Shown: positions 50,007 through 57,838 of the stretch, piece after piece | How positions within the stretch are numbered: position 1 is the stretch's first letter | How the letters are laid out: each line of letters starts with the position of its first letter | NCBI GenBank assembly: GCA_946413525.1 | Contig: CAMKKZ010000005.1 | Span: 104,367 to 168,366, forward strand | Reading direction: 5' to 3' | DNA length: 64,000 nucleotides | Source of the DNA: an uncultured Oribacterium sp. | GTDB taxonomy: Bacteria > Bacillota > Clostridia > Lachnospirales > Lachnospiraceae | Program-made: the position numbers and the translations under genes | The notes under the pieces: generated by a model | Told to the model about the DNA's origin: nothing | The model's database searches: none | The model's input: the letters and a program-made list of their open reading frames with translations, nothing else

Positions 50007-52277
50007 TCATTGATTCAGAATCAGGGAGAGGCTGATCCTCTTCTTTTTTGCGTCAACGGAAAGGACGCGTACATCCACAATGTCGCCAACCGACACAACA
50101 TCGAGAGGGTGTTTCACAAATTTGTGAGCGCGCATTTGGGAGATATGCACAAGCCCGTCTTGATGTACTCCGATGTCAACGAAAGCCCCGAAGTCGATGA
50201 CATTACGGACAGTGCCTTTCAATATCATGCCTTCCTTCAGGTCTTTTAGCTCCAGGACGTCGGAGCGGAGCACGGGCGCAGGTACATCTTCTCTGGGATC
50301 CCTGCCTGGTTTGGCGAGTTCTTTCACAATGTCGTTCAGCGTATATTCTCCGAGGCCGGTTTTTTCCGCCAGGGAGGCCATTGTCAGTTTCTTTTCCCGT
50401 ATGCGTTTTTCAATATCGCGGGTAGAGCCGTTTTTGACATCCTCTTCTGTATAGGAAAGGATGTTCAGAATCTGCATGGCGGCCTCGTAGCTTTCCGGGT
50501 GAACGGATGTCTGGTCCAGCACTTCCTTTCCATCCCGGATGCGGAGGAAGCCGGCACACTGTTCGAAGGCTTTCGGCCCTAATTTGGATACCTTCAGCAG
50601 TTCCTTCCTGGATTGAAAACGACCGTTCTCCTCTCGATATGCAACGATGTTTTTGGCAATCGTCTTGTTGATGCCGGATATGTAGGATAGGAGAGGGACG
50701 GAAGCGGTATTCAGATCCACACCCACCTTGTTCACGCAGTCTTCCACCACTGCTTCAAGCTGCTCGGAAAGCTTTGACTGGTTCATGTCATGCTGATATT
50801 GCCCGACCCCGATGGATTTCGGGTCAATTTTTACAAGTTCTGCCAGCGGATCCTGAAGACGGCGCGCCATAGAGATGGCGCTGCGCTGCCCAACGTCATA
50901 GGAGGGAAATTCCTCGGTAGCCAGCTTGCTGGCGGAATAGACAGAGGCTCCGGCCTCGTTCACGATGACATATTTCACATCCAAATGCTTTTCCTTAAGG
51001 AAAGAAGCGATAATCTGTTCGGATTCCCTGGAAGCGGTTCCGTTCCCAAGGGCGATGATGTCAACGTGATATTTTGCTATCAAATCTTCGATAACGCGCA
51101 TGGATTCTGCCACACGATTTTGAGGGGCGGTGGGATAGATGACCGTTGTGTCAAGGACCTTTCCCGTGGGATCGACAACGGAAATTTTGCACCCCGTACG
51201 GAAGGCCGGGTCCCAGCCCATAACAACCTTTCCGGTAATCGGAGCCTGCATCAGGAGCTGGACAAGGTTTTTGCCAAAAACCTTGATGGCCCCGTCCTCG
51301 GCCTTTTCCGTCAGTTCATTCCTTAATTCTGTTTCGATGGAAGGAGAGATCAGGCGTTTGTAAGAATCGGAAACCGCCGCGCGCAGATAGGGCTCGGTCA
51401 GCTTGTTGGCTCCTACGTGGTTATGGTTCTCGAGATATTGGAGAATATCATCCTCCGGGGATTCAATCTTTACGGAAAGGAATTTTTCCTTTTCTCCCCG
51501 GTTCAGGGCCAGAATCCGATGCCCTGGAAGTTTGTAAACGGGTTCGGAGAAGGCGTGGAAATTTTCATATACGCTGCCATCTCTTTTCTCGTTCCCTTCC
51601 CCTTTATCCTTTCCGGCGGCGTCTTTCTTTCCAATCTTCCCCTTGTTGTCCTTGCTTTCCGATTTTTCGGTCTTTTCTGCTTTATCTGCTTTTTTCTCCT
51701 TTGCGGCTGAGCTCAGTATGCCATCGTTATAAGTTTTCCGGCGGATCCAGCTTCGGAAGTCGGCATTGTCAGAAATCTGTTCCGCAATAATGTCCTGTGC
51801 GCCGGCAATTGCGGCATTGACATCCGGAACTTCTTTTTCCGGATCCACATAGCGGGCTGCCATTTCCTCAACAGGGATGGCGGCATTATCGGAGAGGAGA
51901 TATTCTGAAAGGGGCGCCAGGCCTCGTTCCCTTGCAATCATCGCGCGAGTCCGGCGCTTTGGCTTGTAAGGGCGGTACAGATCTTCCAGCTTCACAGCCG
52001 TCTCGGCTTCATCAATCGCCGTCCGGAGCTCATCGGTAAGTTTTCCCTGCTCCTCTATAGAAGAAAGGATGGTTGCCTTCCTCTCTTCAAGGTTTGTCAG
52101 ATATTTAAGTCTCTCGGAAAAATCTCTCAGGGTTTCATCGTTCATTGCTCCGGTGGCTTCCTTCCGATAACGGGCAATAAAGGGAATGGTGTTTCCCTCG
52201 TCAATGAGCTTCACAACGGCTTCGGCCTGCCATCTTTGCAGCGACAGCTCATCGGAGAGCTTTTTAATAATGTCCAT
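50007..52277 (-). CDS. tex: Tex family RNA-binding transcription accessory protein
   Basis: Cytoplasmic nucleic-acid-binding protein of 756 residues. It has the Tex N-terminal region (LQRWQAEAVVKLIDEGNTIPFIARYRKEATG), a YqgF-like domain (VVMGWDPAFRTGCKISVVD), helix-hairpin-helix motifs (LLSYISGINKTIAKNIVAYR), and a C-terminal S1 domain (GMILKGTVRNVIDFGAFVDIGVHQDGLVHIS). About 40 residues of a Lys/Glu/Asp low-complexity insert (around 195-240) are not typical of the family. ATG 52277 is preceded by AAGGAGGAAG. Confidence 0.95.
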   Translation of the reverse strand: MDIIKKLSDELSLQRWQAEAVVKLIDEGNTIPFIARYRKEATGAMNDETLRDFSERLKYLTNLEERKATILSSIEEQGKLTDELRTAIDEAETAVKLEDLYRPYKPKRRTRAMIARERGLAPLSEYLLSDNAAIPVEEMAARYVDPEKEVPDVNAAIAGAQDIIAEQISDNADFRSWIRRKTYNDGILSSAAKEKKADKAEKTEKSESKDNKGKIGKKDAAGKDKGEGNEKRDGSVYENFHAFSEPVYKLPGHRILALNRGEKEKFLSVKIESPEDDILQYLENHNHVGANKLTEPYLRAAVSDSYKRLISPSIETELRNELTEKAEDGAIKVFGKNLVQLLMQAPITGKVVMGWDPAFRTGCKISVVDPTGKVLDTTVIYPTAPQNRVAESMRVIEDLIAKYHVDIIALGNGTASRESEQIIASFLKEKHLDVKYVIVNEAGASVYSASKLATEEFPSYDVGQRSAISMARRLQDPLAELVKIDPKSIGVGQYQHDMNQSKLSEQLEAVVEDCVNKVGVDLNTASVPLLSYISGINKTIAKNIVAYREENGRFQSRKELLKVSKLGPKAFEQCAGFLRIRDGKEVLDQTSVHPESYEAAMQILNILSYTEEDVKNGSTRDIEKRIREKKLTMASLAEKTGLGEYTLNDIVKELAKPGRDPREDVPAPVLRSDVLELKDLKEGMILKGTVRNVIDFGAFVDIGVHQDGLVHISQMRAHKFVKHPLDVVSVGDIVDVRVLSVDAKKKRISLSLILNQ

Positions 52278-52464
52278 GCAGGATGCTTCCTCCTTTTTTG
52301 GATAATACTGTTCTGATTAGCTTAGCTATATTATATGAAAATGCCGTTAATCGCAAGCGTTGAAAAGCCGGCCATTACTGTATTATTGCGCAGGCATTAT
52401 TGCTGTCGAAAGCCGGAAACCCGAAAGCCCGAAAGCCATGAGGAACCGCTGACTGCCTCATTTG

Positions 52465-52493
52465 TTGACGATTCAACGCAATAGCTTTATAAT
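52465..52493 (+). promoter_or_regulatory. promoter of the OppA-like gene
   Basis: TTGACG (52465-52470), exactly 17 bp, TATAAT (52488-52493). The transcript start would lie near 52500, ahead of the repeat at 52547. Confidence 0.8.
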
Positions 52494-52546
52494 ATATAAC
52501 TAATCAGCGATTACTACAGCAATTATTACAGCAATTATTAGCGTTA

Positions 52547-52612
52547 ACCATGTATCAAGCATGGTTGATGCCCAATTTGTCGGCTTCCCTAGGAAGTCGT
52601 CCTGAAAAATTG
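52547..52612. repeat. dispersed intergenic repeat before the OppA-like gene
   Basis: ACCATGTATCAAGCATGGTT is followed by CCAATTTGTCGGCTTCCCTA, AGGAAGTC and AAATTGG, forming nested stems (outer CCAATTT/AAATTGG, inner GGCTTCC/GGAAGTC). It resembles 14627 and 25087. A 12-bp direct repeat ACAGCAATTATT lies just upstream (about 52515-52538). Confidence 0.55.
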
Positions 52613-52646
52613 GCTGTTTGTATATTATTACAGGAGGAAAGTGGAA

Positions 52647-55490
52647 ATGAAGTATGGGTTTTCGCAAAGGGCGGAGACTTTGAAAGCTGCCAAAGAGACA
52701 GAGGACGTTTGTGTTTTTTCCCGAAAAGCGATATGCTTTTTTTTGCTCCTGTCTCTGTCTTGTATTTTGTCGTCCTGCGGCATGGCAGAAAGGGTTTCGG
52801 TACCGACTGCAGGCTCCATTTCCAGAGACTGGCAGTCAAAGGAACCGTCTATTCTCCGAAAAAGGAATGGCCGAGGCGGCACTTCTGCTTCAAATGGCAG
52901 CAATATACAGCCAGAGGGCAATTTTCCGCTGCAAATAGAAGACGGCACAGATAATGTGGATGGCGCAAAGACAGAAATGACGATAGGCGCTTTGGAAAAA
53001 TCCATGAGGGCAGGGGGATATAAGGGGAGGATTTCTCCACGGGAAAGCGGCGCAGATATCAATGTCGGTGAATCGCAGCCGGATAATTTTGATGGAAACG
53101 ATCAAGAAGCCGTAAGAGCGGAGTCTGGTGATGCCGGAAACGAATTGGATGTGGCGGATAATTACGTAAACGGATCGATAGGAGCGGGACAGAATGATGG
53201 GTGGGTTAAATATGGCTATGATCTTGATGCGAAAACGCTAGGCAGGGAGATTGCGGATAAAGCGGCGGATCGTTTTCCGAATTACAAATACCTGCCTGAT
53301 ATCGGTGGAGATTTCGGAGAGGGTGTAACAGAACAGGACGTGGCGGATCCGGGCGCAACGGAGCAGGGTACGGCGGATCCGGATGTAGCGGAGCAGGGTG
53401 CGACGGAAGCGGATGTAGAGGAGCAGGATACGGCGGAAGCGGACGCATCGGAGCAAGACGCACCGGAAGCGGACGCATCGGAGCAGGGCACGGCGGAGCA
53501 GGTTGTGTCCGGGGATGGCTCAGAAGGAGAATCGGATGAAGGCTCTAATGCGGTATCAGAGGAAAATCAGGATGGGGAGGTGAGCGAAGAAAGCTCGAAA
53601 GAAACGACCGGGGAAAATCAGGAAGGGGAAGCGTCCGAGGAAGGCGCGGAAGAGACATCCGAGGAAGGCGCGGAAGAGGCGTCCGAGGATAACTCAGAAG
53701 AGACATCCGGGGAAAACTTCGGAGAAACGAACGGTGAAAATTCAGCGGAAGCAGGCGGGGAAAGCGCGGCGGAAGCTGCTGCGGATGATTCGGAAGAGGA
53801 AACCGGGTACAGCGTGGAAGGAGAGGAAGGCGATGCGGCAGAAGAGGCGAAGGATTATCCCGAGCGGCCGGGAACGCAAAAGCCAGGCAGCATAAGCGTA
53901 GAGCTTTCTAATTTTTACAAGGTCAGCCCGTTCCTGATGGTTTACGATGATGAATTCACGCTGGCGCGCCATCTCTGGGATTGTCTTGTCAAGCTGGACG
54001 CGGACGGAGAAATCATTCCTGGCGCAGCGGAATCCTGGGAGTGTTCCCCGGATGGAATGAAATGGATTTTCCACCTTCGAAGGAATGCGAAATGGGTCGA
54101 TTCCAAAGGCGGGGATTTGGGAAGTGTGACTGCGGAGGATTTTGTTTTCTCCTGGACGCAGCTCATGAACCCGAATATTGCTTCAGAGCACTATGATTTT
54201 GCTGCTTTGTTCAAAAACGGGGAGAAATATTATAATTATGTGACCGGACAGTCAACAAAAGAAGTGCTTCCTGAGGAACTAGGTTTTCGGGCAGTGGGCA
54301 GATATACCCTGGAGGTGGAACTGGAAAAGCCGGTTCCCAACCTTTTGGAGTATCTGGCTTTTGAAGTAATGGCTCCCGTCTATAAAGCCTTCTATGAGCA
54401 GATCGGGGCGGCAAAGTTCGGCTTAGGGGCAGCCTCCATGGCCTATAACGGGGCATGGTATCTCGCTGAGTGGAACGCGGGGCAGAGGGCTGTCATGAGA
54501 AAGAACCCTCTTTGGTGGAATGCGGAAAATGTCGAAACGGAAGAGATAATTTTTGACCGCTATCAGGACGAAGAAAGCAAAGCCCGGGGATTTCTTGGAA
54601 ACGCCCTGGACATCATGTCCATTGCGCCGGGGGAATTTGCGGCATACAATGAATCAGTCGGCAGAGTGAGCTCCTACCTGGATGGGTATAGCTGCTTCCT
54701 CTGGACGAATACTTCCGATAATTCGGATTTTCGATCCGCGAATTTGCGGCGGGCTGTAGAGGCGGCCATAGACAGGCGGGATATCATTGACACTGTCTTT
54801 CAAAATGATAATGAGATTCCCAAAGGTTTTGCCGCAGGCTTTTCCGGGGTTTCGGGAGGCAGCTTTTCGGATGCGGTTTTGGAGGCGCAGGGAGGCGGGA
54901 GCCTCTATGGTGAAAGAGCTGATTTGGAAAAGGCAAACGAATATCTTCAGAAAGCCATGGGGGATTTGGGATATGCGGAGCCATCCGCTATTATGGTCAG
55001 GTTGATCGCAAAGGAAGGCATGCAGGAGGCACTGCTTCTTGAAAAGCTTGCCCTATACCTCCGAGAGGGACTTGGACTGACTGTTCAGACGGAAGTCCTG
55101 CCAATTACGGAATGGAGATCCAGGCGAAACAGCTTTGATTTCGATTTATGTCTTGGAAGCTGGCAGCCTCAATGCGATGATCCGGAGAACTGTCTGGTTC
55201 TTTTGGAAAGCGGGAATGTCAATAATTACGCCGCTTATTCAGATTTCTCCTATGACGCCCTGCTGGAATATGCCAGAAGGGCGGGAAGCAGGAAGGAAAG
55301 GGAGAAATATCTCGCGTCAGCGGAGCTGAAAATCGCCGAAACCCTTCCTGTAATACCGTTGTACTGGAGGCGGACGGATTATGTGTTCAGCGACAAGATT
55401 GAGGCCGGCTGCATACGGCGCGCGTTCCAGCCTTACAACCTGACCTATGTCCGTTTAAAGGAGCAGGACGGTGATGGGGACGCGGAATGA
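52647..55490 (+). CDS. OppA-like substrate-binding lipoprotein with long acidic linker
   Basis: Extracellular solute-binding protein of the peptide/oligopeptide ABC family (SBP_bac_5), 947 residues against about 550. A signal peptide ends at the lipobox LSSC. Residues about 60-420 form a low-complexity, Glu/Asp/Ala/Ser-rich linker with decapeptide-like repeats (EQGATEADVEEQDTAEADAS). The binding domain follows, from YKVSPFLMVYDDEFTLARHL through AESWECSPDGMKWIFHLR to the C terminus. No permease or ATPase genes are adjacent, so it is an orphan. ATG 52647 is 8 nt after AGGAGG; GTG 52641 is too close. Confidence 0.88.
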   Translation: MKYGFSQRAETLKAAKETEDVCVFSRKAICFFLLLSLSCILSSCGMAERVSVPTAGSISRDWQSKEPSILRKRNGRGGTSASNGSNIQPEGNFPLQIEDGTDNVDGAKTEMTIGALEKSMRAGGYKGRISPRESGADINVGESQPDNFDGNDQEAVRAESGDAGNELDVADNYVNGSIGAGQNDGWVKYGYDLDAKTLGREIADKAADRFPNYKYLPDIGGDFGEGVTEQDVADPGATEQGTADPDVAEQGATEADVEEQDTAEADASEQDAPEADASEQGTAEQVVSGDGSEGESDEGSNAVSEENQDGEVSEESSKETTGENQEGEASEEGAEETSEEGAEEASEDNSEETSGENFGETNGENSAEAGGESAAEAAADDSEEETGYSVEGEEGDAAEEAKDYPERPGTQKPGSISVELSNFYKVSPFLMVYDDEFTLARHLWDCLVKLDADGEIIPGAAESWECSPDGMKWIFHLRRNAKWVDSKGGDLGSVTAEDFVFSWTQLMNPNIASEHYDFAALFKNGEKYYNYVTGQSTKEVLPEELGFRAVGRYTLEVELEKPVPNLLEYLAFEVMAPVYKAFYEQIGAAKFGLGAASMAYNGAWYLAEWNAGQRAVMRKNPLWWNAENVETEEIIFDRYQDEESKARGFLGNALDIMSIAPGEFAAYNESVGRVSSYLDGYSCFLWTNTSDNSDFRSANLRRAVEAAIDRRDIIDTVFQNDNEIPKGFAAGFSGVSGGSFSDAVLEAQGGGSLYGERADLEKANEYLQKAMGDLGYAEPSAIMVRLIAKEGMQEALLLEKLALYLREGLGLTVQTEVLPITEWRSRRNSFDFDLCLGSWQPQCDDPENCLVLLESGNVNNYAAYSDFSYDALLEYARRAGSRKEREKYLASAELKIAETLPVIPLYWRRTDYVFSDKIEAGCIRRAFQPYNLTYVRLKEQDGDGDAE

Positions 55491-55533
55491 GGGAATGAGA
55501 TGACGGCCTGAGAAAAGGATTGGGATAATAAAG

Positions 55534-56076
55534 ATGAATTATGCGTCAATCAAGGAGTTTGACATTGCCAACGGTCCCGGTGTCAGGATTTCGCTTTTCG
55601 TCTCGGGTTGCAGGCATCACTGCAAGGGCTGCTTCAATCAGGAAACCTGGGATTTTGCTTATGGGCAGCCCTTTACCCAGGAGGTGGAAGAAGACATTCT
55701 CCGGGGACTTAAGGATGACAATATACAGGGCCTGTCCCTCCTGGGCGGAGAGCCGATGGATCCTGACAATCAGCCAGGGTGGCTTTCGCTTGCCCGGGAG
55801 GTGAAGAAACGGTACCCATCGAAGGACATCTGGTGCTATACAGGCTATCTCTTTGATAAGGATATTCTCGGATGGATGAAGGGGGAAATCCCGGAGACCA
55901 GGGAATTGCTTCAATATGTGGATGTCTTTGTGGATGGACCTTTCATGGAAGACAGGAAGGATATCAGCCTGGTATTCCGAGGTTCAGGCAACCAGAGGAT
56001 TATAGATGTCAGGAAATCCCTTGCGGAAGGAAAAACGGTTCTCTGGACCAATCATCTGGGGATGCCATATAAATGA
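55534..56076 (+). CDS. nrdG: anaerobic ribonucleotide reductase activating protein
   Basis: Radical-SAM activase that installs the glycyl radical on NrdD. The 180-residue product has the cluster motif CRHHCKGC (Cys26, Cys30, Cys33; CxxxCxxC) after ISLFVSG, then LLGGEPMDP. No nrdD lies in the window, although the two are often adjacent. The last codons (MPYK and stop) are the founding unit of a downstream tandem repeat. Confidence 0.92.
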   Translation: MNYASIKEFDIANGPGVRISLFVSGCRHHCKGCFNQETWDFAYGQPFTQEVEEDILRGLKDDNIQGLSLLGGEPMDPDNQPGWLSLAREVKKRYPSKDIWCYTGYLFDKDILGWMKGEIPETRELLQYVDVFVDGPFMEDRKDISLVFRGSGNQRIIDVRKSLAEGKTVLWTNHLGMPYK

Positions 56077-56180
56077 GCCACTCCTGCGCGAAGCCATATA
56101 AATGAGTCCTTCGGCATGATGCCATATAAATGAGTCATCCCGGCATGATGCCAAATAATTAAGCCACCCCTGCGTGAAGC
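56061..56180 (+). repeat. 28-29-bp tandem repeat grown from the nrdG stop region
   Basis: Four units (56061-56089, 56090-56117, 56118-56146, 56147-56175), each GATGCCATATAAATGAG or close to it plus a GC-rich half ending TGCGC or GGCAT. The first unit holds the last codons and stop of nrdG, so extra ATG-stop minicistrons are reiterated. The rest of the gap to 56389 shows nothing. Confidence 0.9.
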
Positions 56181-56389
56181 TTTATCGCCTTGCCTGAAAT
56201 CAGGGCGGTCAGAATTCCCTGGCGGGGAAGCTGCCGGCCTCGCGTCCAGGGTGCCAGCCTGTTATCAAATTCGTAAGCTAATATTAATTGAAAGTGCCTG
56301 CCTGTACGCTTATACTACAGGAATACGGAGTGACCAAAGAAATGCTGGTTGTGTGCGGAAAAAGTGGGCGTATGCGGCAGGAGGATGAT

Positions 56390-57838
56390 ATGGCAGGACT
56401 TTTCAGGAAAATAAAGTTTGGGTATGCATTGGGGGATTTTTGGCAGAGCCAGGTCGGGAGAGAGAAAAAGCATGGCATTTCACTGCTTTTGTTCGTGGCC
56501 ACCTTGTCTCTGTGCCTTTCATATGCGAGCTTCGCGAGGGATACTGTCAGCACCATTACCAGTGTAAGGATTGTTGTGGACGAGTCCCTTCGGAAAATAG
56601 AGGCAGGCGAAATTCCCTCATTGAACGCGTCCTCGTTCTCTGTAGGTGATACCGAAAAATATGAAGTTGCGGACGTGCAGTGGTATGACAATAACATCTC
56701 GGATAGTCTGCAGGTGGGCGTAGCCCCGAGGATCATTGTTTATCTGAATACGGGCTATAAAGAAAAGAACAATGGCGATATCGTGGACTACCGTTTTTCG
56801 GGCGCGTATACAGCCTCAAATGTCCGCGTGAGCGGGGGAACCTTTATCAGCGCAAAGCACAATAATTACAGCGAGCTGGAGGTGGTCATTGAGCTGAAGG
56901 GAGCCGGGGGGGAATATAGTAGTCCGGAATCCCCGCAATGGGGACAGGGCGTATTGGGGCAGGCGACCTGGATTCCGCCCCTTAACACTTCCGGATATTA
57001 CCTGGTCACGCTGCTCCGGGACGGAAGCAAGGTGGTCTCCATTACCACCAATGCCATCAGTCTGGATCTCTATCCATGGATGACGTCGGAGGGGGATTAC
57101 ACCTTTTCCGTCGTGACAGTTCCTTATGATGAAACACAGAAAAAATATGGAAAAAAATCCGCTGAATCGGAATCGGAAGTGCAGCAGATAACGGAGAGCA
57201 ACCGTTCAGGCGGTGTGGGAAAGTATGACACGACCCAGATTTCTGAGGAAAACGCCATGCGCGCAAAGCAATGGCTTCAAAATACATCGGCAGGCGGATC
57301 AACGGGCGGCGCTTCAACAGGGGGCAATGCGGCAGGCTCTGCCGGGAACTCCTCTTCCACTGTCGATCCGGCCACGGCTGTGGGCTGGTACCGGGTTGGA
57401 AACACATGGTATTTCCGTTACCCTAATGGGCAGCCCGCGGTTTCCGGCTGGCTCCGATGGAAGGACAGATGGTATCATTTTGATTCGCAGGGAAGGATGG
57501 AGACAGGGTGGTTTAAGAACCAGTACGGCAAGAGTTTTTATCTTGACACGGAGTCAGGCTATATGAAGACCGGTTGGCAGCAGATAAACGGAAGCTGGTA
57601 TTATTTCAATCCGATGGAGGATGATACGCAGGGCGCCATGTTTCAGAATACATTCGGCCGGGTGGGTCAGGACTATTATTATTTTGACGATCAGGGCCGA
57701 ATGAAAACAGGGTGGGCCGGGATAAGGGATAATACCGGCACCGAACAGTATTATTACTTTTATGACAATGGAAAAATGGCTTATAACACTACGATTAACG
57801 GGTTCGATGTGGATCAGAACGGGAGATGGGTGCATTGA
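56390..57838 (+). CDS. surface protein with C-terminal cell-wall-binding repeats
   Basis: Exported protein of 482 residues. A basic N terminus and one hydrophobic segment (ISLLLFVATLSLCLSYASFA) act as signal or anchor. A beta-rich domain without recognised family follows (about 60-310), then a Gly/Ser/Ala linker and about six choline-binding-type repeats (GWYRVGNTWYFRYPNGQPAV, RWYHFDSQGRMETGWF, SWYYFNPMEDDTQGAM). ATG 56390 is chosen for AGGAGG 5 nt upstream. Its stop overlaps the start of the ECF ATPase gene, so the two are co-translated. Confidence 0.85.
   Translation: MAGLFRKIKFGYALGDFWQSQVGREKKHGISLLLFVATLSLCLSYASFARDTVSTITSVRIVVDESLRKIEAGEIPSLNASSFSVGDTEKYEVADVQWYDNNISDSLQVGVAPRIIVYLNTGYKEKNNGDIVDYRFSGAYTASNVRVSGGTFISAKHNNYSELEVVIELKGAGGEYSSPESPQWGQGVLGQATWIPPLNTSGYYLVTLLRDGSKVVSITTNAISLDLYPWMTSEGDYTFSVVTVPYDETQKKYGKKSAESESEVQQITESNRSGGVGKYDTTQISEENAMRAKQWLQNTSAGGSTGGASTGGNAAGSAGNSSSTVDPATAVGWYRVGNTWYFRYPNGQPAVSGWLRWKDRWYHFDSQGRMETGWFKNQYGKSFYLDTESGYMKTGWQQINGSWYYFNPMEDDTQGAMFQNTFGRVGQDYYYFDDQGRMKTGWAGIRDNTGTEQYYYFYDNGKMAYNTTINGFDVDQNGRWVH

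Noticed and set aside
56061..56180. Tandem repeat considered as a CRISPR array
   Set aside because: Units are contiguous 28-29-mers with no unique spacers, and no cas genes are present.
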